In this document: piece by piece, positions 54,104 to 63,962 of the stretch
Layout of the letters: each line of letters begins with the position of its first letter
Numbering within the stretch: position 1 is the stretch's first letter
Assembly: GCA_036307185.1 (NCBI GenBank)
Contig: JAXJYC010000061.1
Span: forward strand, 55,916 to 119,915
DNA length: 64,000 nucleotides
Origin: SVEL01 sp017381055
GTDB lineage: Bacteria > Bacillota > Clostridia > Lachnospirales > Lachnospiraceae
Direction: 5' to 3'
Notes under the pieces: generated by a model
The model's input: only the letters and a program-made list of their open reading frames with translations
Told to the model about the DNA's origin: nothing
Database searches by the model: none
Made by a program: the position numbers and the translations under genes

Positions 54104-55045
54104 CTATCTACGTCTACCGCCGCCGCTAAAGCTTCTACTTCTTCCACCAGAGCTACTTCTATGGCTTGATGAACGACCTCCACTTCCACCAGAAGATGTG
54201 TTTACCTTATAGCTATGTGTAGTTGTATGTGTAAAATTATCATATTGTTGAAGAATATTAAAACTTCCATCCTTCATATAAGTTTTACTACTTGTAGCAC
54301 TTCTTGTATTCGAAGTATAAGCAGCTATAAGAGTTACCACCGCACCTATCACAGCACCTATACCAAGACATAATTTAAGGTCCTTAAACGGTGTAAATAA
54401 ATGATCTTTATGAGCCTCTTCGATTTCATCATAATAATCATTTGCAAATTCATCATAAAAAACGTAATCGCCCTTTTCCCAAGCTTCCTTAAGCTCAACA
54501 AAATCATCATCCTTAAGTCTTGCACTGACCATATCGTCTACTTCATTTACAAAGCTATTGGCCGCATCATAATAATTATAATCTATGAAGTCTTCCCATA
54601 TTGCATCAAGGATATCCTCATGATCATCATCATCTATGTACACTTCTGCCAAGCCACTTTCTGTAACATAGATACCATCATAATCAAGGTCAAGAAGATA
54701 TAAAATACCATCTCCATAACCTCCATTTAAATAAAACGACTCTGCATACTGACTTTCATAATATTCAATAGTACTATCCGATGCATAAGGATCATTATAG
54801 CCTAGATCGTTAGTTGTTACTAGTATAATATCAAGACCTAACTCTTCCTTTAACTTTTCGCACTTCTTTTGAAGCTTCTTCTCTTCTGAATCTGTATACT
54901 CATCTGCGTAATCATACACATATTGCTTATTGTCAATCTCTCCGAAACCAAAATCTTTATCTATCTCATTTGTATATCCAGAGAAAACTGCTGCCATAAG
55001 CACACTACATATTAATAATCTTAATTTTAAACTTAATCTTCTCAT
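54104..55045 (-). CDS. TPM-domain membrane protein
   Basis: A 313-residue protein with signal peptide (1-23), TPM domain (about 40-160; VYDYADEYTDSEEKKLQKKC, LGLDIILVTTNDLG, GYGDGILYLLDLD), one helix (about 220-245, LCLGIGAVIGAVVTLIAAY) and a Gly/Ser/Arg-rich tail ending in six-residue SGGGRRR. Proteins like this in Firmicutes often accompany LemA or zinc-ribbon partners; here the partner gene immediately upstream overlaps by one base (TAATG). Confidence 0.85.
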   Translation of the reverse strand: MRRLSLKLRLLICSVLMAAVFSGYTNEIDKDFGFGEIDNKQYVYDYADEYTDSEEKKLQKKCEKLKEELGLDIILVTTNDLGYNDPYASDSTIEYYESQYAESFYLNGGYGDGILYLLDLDYDGIYVTESGLAEVYIDDDDHEDILDAIWEDFIDYNYYDAANSFVNEVDDMVSARLKDDDFVELKEAWEKGDYVFYDEFANDYYDEIEEAHKDHLFTPFKDLKLCLGIGAVIGAVVTLIAAYTSNTRSATSSKTYMKDGSFNILQQYDNFTHTTTHSYKVNTSSGGSGGRSSSHRSSSGGRSRSFSGGGRRR

Positions 55046-56097
55046 TATCCAAACAGCCCTCCTAACAACGCAAATATTCCAGCGCTACAAGCCGTTACTC
55101 CTCCGAAAAGTGCTGCTATCTTTGCAAAAGATTTCGGTGGTTTACCTACAACACGACCTGTCTGACCGTTCATATTAAATGAATAAACTTTTCCTTTATA
55201 CTTATAATTCAACACCCATACAGGCATAAGAGTATATGCAGCACGCTTTCTCTTCATATTTATATTTGAACCTGTAATATTTACCGAACTATATCCAACG
55301 ATTGTATTTCTAGCTTCACCATTAATATAATTTTTAATACGATTTTCCACTCTGCCCTTCATTTCGTCAGCAGTATATGTATACTTTTCTGCAAAAAAGC
55401 CTGATAAGTATGGCATTTCAAATGGTTTAATCTCACCATAATCAAACGGCTCAAGTAAATCCATTGTTTTATCATCCATTTTTTCAGAAGCATCCACTGG
55501 AATCGCCTCATACTCCGCTTTAACATTTCTTCCAATGTTATAATGGGCTGTATTGACATGCACTGTATTGCCACTTCGTGTCTTGCTAACTCTTGTACCA
55601 GTAGCACGAATATACGCTTCTACATCATAATCATACAACCAGAAAGGAACATACATACCTGTGATTTTCTCAATAGTAGTTTCTTTCCTAAAAGCAGACG
55701 GTGTAATAAGACCTGAGCCAGTCCACTTTTTGTACGCCTCAACCGCTTGTTTCTTTTGAATCTTAAACGGAATAACCAACTCTGGCTTCAATGCTCCAGA
55801 AAGTCTTGCTCTAATAAGCGTCGGACTACCACAATAGCTACAAAATGTAGCTGCTGTTGTCGCATCTGTAGCAACCTCACCGCCACAGCTATTACATCTG
55901 TATCCATCGAATTCACAATATTCCTTTGCTATTGGATCTACATCTTCTACAACATCTTCATATTTTTTGTACTGTTCATTAATCTGCGAGACATCAAATT
56001 CACTACCACAGTAGTCACATGACATCTTTCCAGCAGCACCATCAAATTCTACTGGTGCTCCACAGCACGGACACCTATAAATATTTGTCACTTGCAT
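55045..56097 (-). CDS. Zinc-ribbon membrane protein (TFIIB-type zinc ribbons)
   Basis: A 350-residue protein. Two or three zinc ribbons are near the N-terminus (CPCCGAPVEF, CDYCGSEF, CNSCGGEV, CSYCGSP; residues 8-92), followed by a beta-rich domain (PELVIPFKIQKKQAVEAYKKW; YVPFWLYDYDVEA) and a C-terminal hydrophobic helix (IAALFGGVTACSAGIFALLGG). Possibly anchors or delivers partners such as the TPM protein at the membrane. AAAAGGGGG precedes the start. Confidence 0.8.
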   Translation of the reverse strand: MQVTNIYRCPCCGAPVEFDGAAGKMSCDYCGSEFDVSQINEQYKKYEDVVEDVDPIAKEYCEFDGYRCNSCGGEVATDATTAATFCSYCGSPTLIRARLSGALKPELVIPFKIQKKQAVEAYKKWTGSGLITPSAFRKETTIEKITGMYVPFWLYDYDVEAYIRATGTRVSKTRSGNTVHVNTAHYNIGRNVKAEYEAIPVDASEKMDDKTMDLLEPFDYGEIKPFEMPYLSGFFAEKYTYTADEMKGRVENRIKNYINGEARNTIVGYSSVNITGSNINMKRKRAAYTLMPVWVLNYKYKGKVYSFNMNGQTGRVVGKPPKSFAKIAALFGGVTACSAGIFALLGGLFG

Positions 56098-56114
56098 TTC
56101 CCCCTTTTGTAAAA

Positions 56115-58226
56115 TTAAACTTCAAAAATTAAATCTCCATAAGATGGCATTGGCCACATTTCTTTATCAACTATCATCTCTAAAGCATCTACTGGCTTTC
56201 TTAATGCTTCCATAGCTACCATTACACTATTTCTGTACTGGAAAGCCTGCTTCTTTCCTGGACGCATAGCCACAGCTTCTGCCTGAGCCTTAATAAGAAC
56301 TCCTAAAGCTTCCTTAGTCTCCTTAAGGTATGCTGTCACTTCATTTAATGTATCTAACTGAACAGATGCATCTGCACCAGCATCTCTTACAGCTATTACA
56401 GTATCTGCAAGGAACTTAACATACTTATTAACTGCAGGAATAATATGCTTAGACGCCATATCTATCATAGTTAAAGCCTCAATATTTGTAGTCTTAGCAT
56501 ATGTCTCATATAAAATCTCTGCACGAGATGAAAGCTCTGCTTCTGTGAAAATATGGAACTTACCAAAGAGATTAATAGCCTTCTCTGTTGTAAGTGTCTC
56601 AACCGCTTCAACCATAGACTGAATATTTGGAAGACCTCTTCTCTTCGCCTCCTCAGCCCACTCCTTAGAGTAGCCATTACCATTGAAAATAATTCTCTGG
56701 TGCTCAGTCATATACTTCTTGATAAGGTTATGACATTCCATATCAAAATCGTCTGCTTTCTCAAGAGCGTCTGCTGCCTCGCAGAAAGCTTCAGCAACGA
56801 TTGTATTTAAAGTAATGTTTGCGCTAGCGATAGAATCTGATGAACCAACTGTTCTAAACTCGAACTTATTACCTGTAAAGGCAAATGGTGATGTTCTATT
56901 TCTATCTGTTGCATCCATATCTAAATCTGGAAGTGTACTTACACCTGTCATAAGCTTGCTTCCATGTAAACAACTCTTAGCTTCACCTGTCTCAATAAGC
57001 TGCTCTACCACATCCTCAAGCTGCTCACCTAAGAATACAGACATAATAGTTGGTGGCGCCTCGTGTGCACCAAGTCTCTGATCATTACCAACATTAGAAG
57101 CTGACTGCTTAAGCAAATCAGCGTGTCTATCAACTGCCTTAAGAACACAAGCAAGAACAAGTAAGAACTGAATGTTCTGGTTAGGTGTCTCACCTGGCTC
57201 TAATAAATTCACGCCATTGTCAGTAACAAGTGACCAGTTATTATGCTTACCTGAACCATTTATACCAGCAAATGGCTTCTCATGAAGAAGACAGTTCATA
57301 TCATGACGAATAGCCACTCTCTTCATTGTCTCCATAATAATCTGATTGTGATCAACCTCAATATTAGCTGTTGAGAAAATCGGTGCAAGCTCATGCTGAG
57401 CAGGTGCAACCTCGTTATGCTGTGTCTTAGCTGACACACCAAGCTTCCAAAGCTCAATATTTAAGTCTCTCATATATGCGCCTACGCGCTCTCTAATAGT
57501 ACCATAGTAATGGTCATCCATCTCCTGGCCCTTAGGTGCTGGAGCTCCAAAAAGAGTTCTACCAGCATATATTAAGTCCTTTCTCTGAAGGTACTTATTT
57601 CTATCTACAAGGAAATACTCCTGCTCAGCTCCAACTGATGGAGTAACCTTTGTTGCCTCAGTATCACCAAATAATCTAACGATTCTTAATGCCTGCTCAC
57701 TAACTGCTTCCATTGAACGAAGAAGTGGTGTCTTCTGATCCAACGCTTCACCTGTATAAGCACAGAAAACTGTTGGAATACAAAGAACTGCACCAATTGC
57801 AGACTCTTTAATAAACGCTGGAGAAGTAAGATCCCAAGCTGTATATCCTCTAGCCTCAAATGTAGAACGAAGACCTCCTGATGGGAATGATGATGCATCA
57901 GACTCACCCTTTATAAGCTCCTTACCTGAGAACTCCATAAGCATATGTCCACTCTCATCTGGATTAGTAACGAAGGCATCATGCTTTTCAGCTGTGATAC
58001 CAGTAAGTGGCTGGAACCAATGTGTATAGTGTGTCGCACCCTTCTCTACTGCCCAATCCTTCATAGCCTTAGCTACTACATCGGCAGTTTCTAATGAAAG
58101 GTCTCCACCTTCTGCCATAACCTTTGTAAGCTCACCATACACCTTCTTTGGTAAACGCTCGCGCATCTTTCCAAGAGAAAATACATTCTCTCCAAATATG
58201 GCTTCTACATTTAATACTTCACTCAT
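56115..58226 (-). CDS. glnN: Type III glutamine synthetase
   Basis: Makes glutamine from glutamate, ammonia and ATP. A 703-residue protein, the length of the GSIII class (about 700-730). Family motifs: GAEQEYFLVD (metal-binding glutamates), TQHNEVAPAQHELAP, NGSGKHNNWS, NRTSPFAFTGNKFEFRTVGSS. The C-terminal helical region (about 580-690) is characteristic of this class. It follows a sortase gene by 33 bases. The type III form is typical of Bacteroides, Butyrivibrio and related gut anaerobes. Confidence 0.97.
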   Translation of the reverse strand: MSEVLNVEAIFGENVFSLGKMRERLPKKVYGELTKVMAEGGDLSLETADVVAKAMKDWAVEKGATHYTHWFQPLTGITAEKHDAFVTNPDESGHMLMEFSGKELIKGESDASSFPSGGLRSTFEARGYTAWDLTSPAFIKESAIGAVLCIPTVFCAYTGEALDQKTPLLRSMEAVSEQALRIVRLFGDTEATKVTPSVGAEQEYFLVDRNKYLQRKDLIYAGRTLFGAPAPKGQEMDDHYYGTIRERVGAYMRDLNIELWKLGVSAKTQHNEVAPAQHELAPIFSTANIEVDHNQIIMETMKRVAIRHDMNCLLHEKPFAGINGSGKHNNWSLVTDNGVNLLEPGETPNQNIQFLLVLACVLKAVDRHADLLKQSASNVGNDQRLGAHEAPPTIMSVFLGEQLEDVVEQLIETGEAKSCLHGSKLMTGVSTLPDLDMDATDRNRTSPFAFTGNKFEFRTVGSSDSIASANITLNTIVAEAFCEAADALEKADDFDMECHNLIKKYMTEHQRIIFNGNGYSKEWAEEAKRRGLPNIQSMVEAVETLTTEKAINLFGKFHIFTEAELSSRAEILYETYAKTTNIEALTMIDMASKHIIPAVNKYVKFLADTVIAVRDAGADASVQLDTLNEVTAYLKETKEALGVLIKAQAEAVAMRPGKKQAFQYRNSVMVAMEALRKPVDALEMIVDKEMWPMPSYGDLIFEV

Positions 58227-58259
58227 CTTCTTTATTCCTTTCCTACTACGCCTAAACTC

Positions 58260-59456
58260 TTACTTCTTTTCTTCCTTTTTTTCTTCTGAAGCATTCTCCT
58301 GTCCAACAGGATTTCCGTATACATCTAATTCCTCACCGCGAACTAGCTGAACTATCATTCTCTTCTCTTCCGCGCTAGTACATGTAACCAATGTAACAAT
58401 GTTACTATCCTTAGTAATCTCTGGAGCTTCTTTAAACTGATACTTGGATTGCTTCTTGCAATTATTCACATATGCCATAAATGCTTCATCTGATTCAAAC
58501 TCATATGTAAAAGTATCGCTTCCTACAGCATCAGTCTTAAATATTGCGTATACGTAATATCTATATCTTGTATTCTCAATCCATATATCAAATGTTGGAT
58601 GTTCTTTATAATAACCAGTCTTATTATAATACCAATTCAAACTACCGAACATAATATTGTCAACTCTTGTTCCCATGTTATGTCCATATATAATACAGTT
58701 CTTGGCATTAAGACCATCTGTAATTCTGTAATCTATAAAAATCGCTCCTACAGAACTCTTCTTGTGATTAGCCAAATGTGTTAAATAATAATCATTATCC
58801 TTCGACTGCAATATAGGATTATCTATGTACTCACCATTATCCTGTCTTATATATCCCTTGGAATCAGAGTTATATTCAAGCATCTTTTCAAAATCAAATA
58901 CAAATAACTTTCCATCACCTTGATTAACAAGTTCGATCGGCTCGCCATTATTAGCTGTTGGTGCTTCATAATCATCTTCAAGAGAATCTGCATCTACGAT
59001 AAACATTTCCTTTGTAGTTTCCGCATTAACCGTAGCTTCTTTACTCTCTACGTATATAAGAGTTAGCTCGTATGCTGCATAGGCAAATATACACAAAGCG
59101 ATAGCCATAACTGCATATCTAGCAATAGTATATGTAAGCTTTTGCATTTTCTGCTTTCTTTTTTTCGCAGAATCCTCGCACTCAATCCATTCAATTTCTA
59201 GTCCGTCATCTTCCTTAGCCTCAACCTGTTCATTGGCTTCAACCTGTTCATTATTTTCGCCTTCTAACTGAATTTCCTGCTCACTATCCGGTTTATTGCC
59301 TGATTCACTTTCTATTTCATTTTCTATCTCAGCTTCCATCTCAGTTTCTAGTTCGTTTGCTAACTTATTATCTATTTCACTGTCTAGATCTACCTTACGC
59401 TCAACCTCTGAGATTTCTTCCTCTATCATCTTATCAATTTCATCCATGTTACTCAT
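58260..59456 (-). CDS. Class B sortase with long acidic cytoplasmic N-terminus
   Basis: A 398-residue transpeptidase that links surface proteins to peptidoglycan. Residues 1-100 are very acidic (Glu-rich with NEQVEANEQVEAKE), 105-130 a membrane helix, and 180-380 the sortase fold with His in IIYGHNMG, Cys in TLVTCTS and Arg in MIVQLVRG. The long acidic cytoplasmic tail is not usual for class B enzymes and may bind a partner. The substrate is not encoded next to it; the surface protein at 61.9 kb bears a QTGD-type sorting signal. Its AGAGGTGC lies before the start. Confidence 0.9.
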   Translation of the reverse strand: MSNMDEIDKMIEEEISEVERKVDLDSEIDNKLANELETEMEAEIENEIESESGNKPDSEQEIQLEGENNEQVEANEQVEAKEDDGLEIEWIECEDSAKKRKQKMQKLTYTIARYAVMAIALCIFAYAAYELTLIYVESKEATVNAETTKEMFIVDADSLEDDYEAPTANNGEPIELVNQGDGKLFVFDFEKMLEYNSDSKGYIRQDNGEYIDNPILQSKDNDYYLTHLANHKKSSVGAIFIDYRITDGLNAKNCIIYGHNMGTRVDNIMFGSLNWYYNKTGYYKEHPTFDIWIENTRYRYYVYAIFKTDAVGSDTFTYEFESDEAFMAYVNNCKKQSKYQFKEAPEITKDSNIVTLVTCTSAEEKRMIVQLVRGEELDVYGNPVGQENASEEKKEEKK

Positions 59457-59524
59457 ATAAGCACCTCTTAGCTATACAAAACAAATTTTCAAGGCCCCAA
59501 ACAGCCTTGACCCTAAAATAAATG

Positions 59525-59558
59525 CAAGGGCCTGTGCGTAAAAACGCATAGACCCTTG
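59525..59558. terminator. Terminator after fba
   Basis: CAAGGG plus CCTGTGCG pair imperfectly with CGCATAG plus ACCCTTG. On the minus strand CATTTATTTTAG follows, so it ends the fba transcript. Confidence 0.8.
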
Positions 59559-59593
59559 TATTATACACTATTTAAAAAACAGTTTCAATATTC

Positions 59594-59633
59594 AATGATA
59601 ATTTGATATTAGCAATGATAATTTGATATTAGC
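59594..59633. repeat. 20-bp perfect tandem duplication across the fba stop codon
   Basis: AATGATAATTTGATATTAGC occurs twice back to back (59594-59613, 59614-59633). The second copy includes the fba stop codon, so the first copy carries a spare TAA in the same position. Probably a replication-slippage product. Confidence 0.95.
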
Positions 59634-60495
59634 AAGCCTTACCTACTGAACCAAATAACTCCATCTTCTCCTTAACTGTTGCCTTAATAGCATCAAAACC
59701 TGGAGCTAAAAGCTTTCTAGGATCGAATCCCTTGCCTTCTAAATCCTTACCAGCCTCAACATATCCACGAGTAGCTGCTGCAAATGCAAGCTGACACTCT
59801 GTGTTAACGTTGATCTTAGCAACACCAAGGCTGATAGCCTTCTTAATCATATCCTCAGGGATACCTGTACCACCGTGAAGAACGAGTGGCATCTCACCTG
59901 TAAGCTGCTGAATAGCATCTAATGTCTCAAAGCTTAAGCCTTCCCAGTTAGCTGGATACTTACCGTGGATGTTACCGATACCTGCTGCAAGCATTGTAAC
60001 GCCTAAATCAGCGATTGACTTACACTCGTTAGGATCTGCACACTCACCCTTACCAACAACGCCATCTTCCTCGCCGCCGATAGAACCAACTTCTGCCTCA
60101 AGAGACATACCCTTTTCTCTTGTGATGTTGATAAGTTCTGTTGTCTTAGCAATGTTCTCTTCGATTGGATAGTGTGAACCATCGAACATAACTGATGAGA
60201 AACCAGCCTCGATACACTTCATACATCCATCATAGCTACCGTGGTCTAAGTGTAATGCAACAGGAACTGTGATGTTAAGCTCCTCTAACATACCATTAAC
60301 CATACCTACAACTGTCTTGTAGCCTGCCATATATTTTCCAGCACCCTCAGATACACCTAAGATAACAGGTGAGTTTAATTCCTGTGCTGTTAATAAAATT
60401 GCCTTTGTCCACTCAAGGTTGTTAATATTGAACTGACCTACAGCGTACTTACCAGCTTTAGCCTTCTTTAACATTTCTGCTGCTGAAACTAACAT
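59629..60495 (-). CDS. fba: Class II fructose-bisphosphate aldolase
   Basis: Cleaves fructose-1,6-bisphosphate in glycolysis. A 288-residue zinc enzyme: metal site HLDHGS (about 80), VMFDGSHYP, active-site GGEEDGVVGKG, GNIHGKYP and VLHGGTGI, and a final lysine/glycine-rich end. ACGGAGGTATATATTT precedes the start. Its promoter is an extended -10 (TGGTATGAT) with TTGTGT at 17 bp (60547-60575). Confidence 0.96.
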   Translation of the reverse strand: MLVSAAEMLKKAKAGKYAVGQFNINNLEWTKAILLTAQELNSPVILGVSEGAGKYMAGYKTVVGMVNGMLEELNITVPVALHLDHGSYDGCMKCIEAGFSSVMFDGSHYPIEENIAKTTELINITREKGMSLEAEVGSIGGEEDGVVGKGECADPNECKSIADLGVTMLAAGIGNIHGKYPANWEGLSFETLDAIQQLTGEMPLVLHGGTGIPEDMIKKAISLGVAKINVNTECQLAFAAATRGYVEAGKDLEGKGFDPRKLLAPGFDAIKATVKEKMELFGSVGKAC

Positions 60496-60546
60496 AAATA
60501 TATACCTCCGTAATTTTTACATTTATAGGATTTCATTCCTTTCTGT

Positions 60547-60575
60547 ATCATACCACGATAAATATATAAACACAA
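60547..60575 (-). promoter_or_regulatory. fba promoter
   Basis: TTGTGT (60570-60575) and TATGAT (60547-60552), 17-bp spacing, with a TGG just upstream of the -10 on the minus strand. Confidence 0.65.
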
Positions 60576-60688
60576 GCAATTTTGTATGTATGATGTATAT
60601 TTACCTTAATACGCTGGTTCATTATCAGTAGCACATTACATTCCTACTGCATAAATTATAGATATAATATTATAAAATAGGAGTCTAT

Positions 60689-60886
60689 ATGAATCAGCAA
60701 AATTGTAATTGTTCAATGCAACCTATGCCACCTAGAGACATATGTCTATCTGATGCCCCTCTAGCTATGGCATACGTTCCCTTTCAAATATGGAACAAAA
60801 CATACGAGCTAGATAAGGCTTTACAAGTAGGTACCCTCTTCCCATGCCTTGATAAACCATTTATGGGGAGGTGTGTGTGCAAATGA
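60689..60886 (+). CDS. cotJA: Spore-coat-associated protein CotJA
   Basis: A 65-residue protein rich in Cys and Pro at the start, then LAMAYVPFQIWNKTYELDKALQVGTLFP, the CotJA signature. First gene of cotJABC. Overlaps the next gene by ATGA. The ribosome site is AATAGGAG. The presence of cotJ suggests a spore-forming ancestor or lineage; it does not prove sporulation. Confidence 0.93.
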   Translation: MNQQNCNCSMQPMPPRDICLSDAPLAMAYVPFQIWNKTYELDKALQVGTLFPCLDKPFMGRCVCK

Positions 60887-61191
60887 GTATGGAAAATCGT
60901 TGTATGAATAATCGTCCTTGCGGCGATCTTAAAACCAGAAGCGAGCTAGATATGGCTATCACAAAAGTGTCCTTCGCTATGGATGATACTAGACTTTATC
61001 TAGATACACACCCTAACTGTGGGGAAGCAATTGAATATTTCAAAAAGCTTCAGATGATTCGTCATCAGCTAATAAAAGAATACACCGACCGTTTTGATAC
61101 AATATATAGCTACAATATGGGCGACTCTGATAACTGGAACTGGAATCAAGGAAATTTCCCTTGGACTTCCTCTAAGAAAGGTAGGTGCTAA
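60883..61191 (+). CDS. cotJB: Spore-coat protein CotJB
   Basis: About 102 residues with the CotJB pattern: ELDMAITKVSFAMDDTRLYL, HPNCGEAIEYF, and a C-terminal Trp-rich tail (NWNWNQGNFPW). The ATG at 60883 overlaps the cotJA stop and follows GGGGAGG; the frame is also open upstream from a GTG at 60871. Middle gene of cotJABC. Confidence 0.92.
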   Translation: MSMENRCMNNRPCGDLKTRSELDMAITKVSFAMDDTRLYLDTHPNCGEAIEYFKKLQMIRHQLIKEYTDRFDTIYSYNMGDSDNWNWNQGNFPWTSSKKGRC

Positions 61192-61193
61192 TT

Positions 61194-61793
61194 ATGTGGT
61201 CATACGAAAAACGTCTTCAATATCCTGTTGATATAAAAACAAGAGACCCTAAAATCGCTCAGATTATTATGAGCCAATATGGTGGACCTGATGGTGAAAT
61301 CGGCGCCTCCCTTCGATACCTATCCCAAAAGTATGCAATGTCTAACAAACGTGTCGCCGGCTTATTAAATGATATCGGCACAGAAGAATTAGCTCACTTA
61401 GAAATCGTAGGAGCATTAGTTCAGCAGTTAACCGACGGCCTATCACCAGAAGAAATCAAGGCTGCAGGGTTTGAACAATACTACGTAGACCACACCCTTG
61501 GCATATGGCCACAGTCTGCTGGTGGCGTGCCTCAAAATGCTTGTACCTATCAAAGCAAGGGTGATCCTATCACAGATTTATTTGAAGATATGGCAGCAGA
61601 ACAAAAGGCCCGCACCACCTACGACAATATTCTTAGGATGGTAAAGGACCCAGATGTATGCGATGTCATTAAATTCCTTCGCGAGCGTGAAATCGTCCAC
61701 TTCCAGCGTTTCGGTGAGGGACTAAGAATGGTACAAGATGACTTAGATAGTAGAAACTTCTATGCAATCAATCCTGCTTTTGATATAAAGTAG
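61194..61793 (+). CDS. cotJC: CotJC, manganese-catalase-like coat protein
   Basis: A 199-residue di-manganese-catalase-fold protein. Metal-ligand glutamates/histidines are seen in GEIGASLRYLSQKY, TEELAHLEIVG, MAAEQKARTTY and EREIVHFQRFGEG. The start at 61194 is taken after GGTAGGTG; it is 2 bases beyond the cotJB stop. Confidence 0.93.
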   Translation: MWSYEKRLQYPVDIKTRDPKIAQIIMSQYGGPDGEIGASLRYLSQKYAMSNKRVAGLLNDIGTEELAHLEIVGALVQQLTDGLSPEEIKAAGFEQYYVDHTLGIWPQSAGGVPQNACTYQSKGDPITDLFEDMAAEQKARTTYDNILRMVKDPDVCDVIKFLREREIVHFQRFGEGLRMVQDDLDSRNFYAINPAFDIK

Positions 61794-61848
61794 GCAATAT
61801 CATTAACTGCTTTTCAATAGCTTTTCACTTGACCAAATATATAATAAA

Positions 61849-61891
61849 GAAGACCTTTGCTAAGCAGTCATAACTCCTTAGCAAGGTCTTC
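61849..61891. terminator. Bidirectional terminator after cotJC
   Basis: GAAGACCTTTGCTAAG pairs with CTTAGCAAGGTCTTC across a 12-base loop (one bulge). Serves cotJABC on the plus strand and the surface-protein gene on the minus strand. Confidence 0.88.
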
Positions 61892-61901
61892 TCATTTTAT
61901 T

Positions 61902-63878
61902 TTACTCTTCTTCGTCTTTATTATTTGGTCTCTTTAATGCAAATATCAAAAGAACCAACACTGCTGCTGCACATATAAGCGCTAGCTTTGGCACATCTGT
62001 TGTATCTCCTGTTTGCACACCATAGCCTCCACCTGTTGTCACTCCGTTCAAGCTATTTGAACCAGGTTTTGTTATAGTACTGCTAGTACCATCAGCTGGA
62101 CGACTTACAACATTTGAAGGTCTTCCTGTAACAGTTACATTATTATTTGTATATCCGTTACCAGATGTTCCATTTGAACCATTGCTTCCACCAACATTAT
62201 TCGAACCATTTGAGCCATTGTTTCCATTAGAACCATTGCTTCCGTTAGAGCCTTCGTTTCCATTAGAATTATCCGAGTCTGATCCGTTCTGATTTCCTGC
62301 ATCTCCATCTGGGTTCTTATCTGGATCTTCAAGATTAGCATCACTATTTAACTCAAATCTTGGAGTTAATACCAAGTCTCCTGTTCTTCCTTCAATCTTA
62401 GTAACCTTATTACCTTCGCTATCATACCAACCAAGGAATGTATATCCCTCTCTCACTGGCTCTGCCAACTCGATACTACTATTTACGTTATATGAATCAG
62501 GATTTTCATTTACAACTCCCGTTGCCATATCCGAATAAATAATATTGTACTGACAAAGTTCAAACATAGCACTTACAACAATATTGCTACTTGGCATAGT
62601 TATAAGATATGTTCCGTTCTCCGCATCGATAGCTGGAATCATCACCTCATTAAGCTCTCTTCTGTTAAAGAAAGTTGTTCTTAAGGCTGTAAATGTTGCC
62701 GGTGTTTCCTTCTTATATACAAGAGAATTATCTACAAGCTTGTATCCCTTATTAGGAACTACAGATAAGATAACCATATCATTTGCGTTAAACTCACTAG
62801 AATTCTGTGGATACATAATCTTAACAGTTCCGTATGCATCATCATCAATATCAATTGTTATAGTATAACTATCCTCCGCATACTGACCCCAATCAGGCTT
62901 CAAGATAAGGTTGGACATATAGTTTCTATTACCTGCATCTCCATCTGTTACTAGCTTACCAAATTGATTAATCTTGTCAATAACTTCCGTTGTTACATCG
63001 TCATTGTTTGTATCATCTGTATCTGGACAAACAAGCAACCAATCTACACCATCTGTTATAGGCACGAATTCAATCTTATCTAAAATCGTATATGTTGTTG
63101 GATTCATGCTGTTATCAAAACCTCTTAAATCCCAGTATACGATATTGTACTTCTTCAATGAGAATGTCATATATACTTTAATAGTTGTATCATCCTTTAC
63201 ATCATCCTTTACAGTAAAGAATGTAGAACCATCTCTAATATCAGCACGAACTGATTCATTAAGCTTACTTTCATACTCATAATAGAGTTCTTCAAAAAGA
63301 ATACCTGATGTTACAGGATCTCCTATAGGTTTTCCTTTACTATTAGCTCTGTAGAGTTCGATTTCAATCTTATCTCCAGCCTTAGCATAAGCTACAACCT
63401 TCTCATCTCCTGTCACTGGATCGATGATTTCCTCTGTATATACAGGCGCCTTAGTTGCACCATCCGCGTAATAGTATAACACCGCTACCACGTCTTCTGC
63501 TTTGACATCACTATGTAATCCACCCTCTTCAAAAATTCTCTCAAAGAGATTTACATTGATAGCATACTTATCAAACTCTCTCCACTCAGCAGTAAATACC
63601 ATATCACCATACACTAATGATGTATTTTCTGCATATATAGAAGCGATAGTCTTATCCAAAGATAATGAATCTGCCTGCCCTGTCAATTTAAATCCGTAGA
63701 AATCTGTAAATCTATCATTCTTGTCAATAGTATTGATATATGCTGCAATAGCTTCATCAGACATGGAATTATTGCCTAAGCCTTCTCTAATAATATCGCC
63801 GATAGTCTTGTTAGCTGCTACATCATCTAAATTATACGTAAACTTAGTTCCGCCCCAAAGAACATTTTCACAATTAAA
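61902..63878 (-). pseudogene. Surface protein with InlB-type repeat and QTGD-type sorting signal; 5' end missing
   Basis: The frame is open from 63878 to 61902 (659 codons) but begins after a TGA with no start codon and no signal peptide. The first ATG is at 63764, with protein-like sequence before it (NVLWGGTKFTYNLDDVAANK). The body has repeated beta-grasp-like modules and an InlB-type repeat (VREGYTFLGWYDSEGNKV, about residue 470), then an Asn/Gly/Ser-rich linker and a C-terminal QTGD sorting motif, membrane helix and charged tail. It therefore looks like a wall-anchored protein truncated at its 5' end. From 63764 alone the product would be 620 residues and not exported. Confidence 0.8.
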
Positions 63879-63926
63879 TCACACAAAATAAACATTAAAA
63901 ACATTAAAATAGGAAATTATGCATAA

Positions 63927-63955
63927 TTGACAAATAATCAATATAAGTTTACAAT
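63927..63955 (+). promoter_or_regulatory. Near-consensus promoter for the right-edge ABC ATPase gene
   Basis: TTGACA (63927-63932) and TACAAT (63950-63955), 17-bp spacing. The next ATG, at 63963, is only seven bases past the -10, so the transcript would start at or one base before it. Confidence 0.75.
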
Positions 63956-63962
63956 ATACGTT

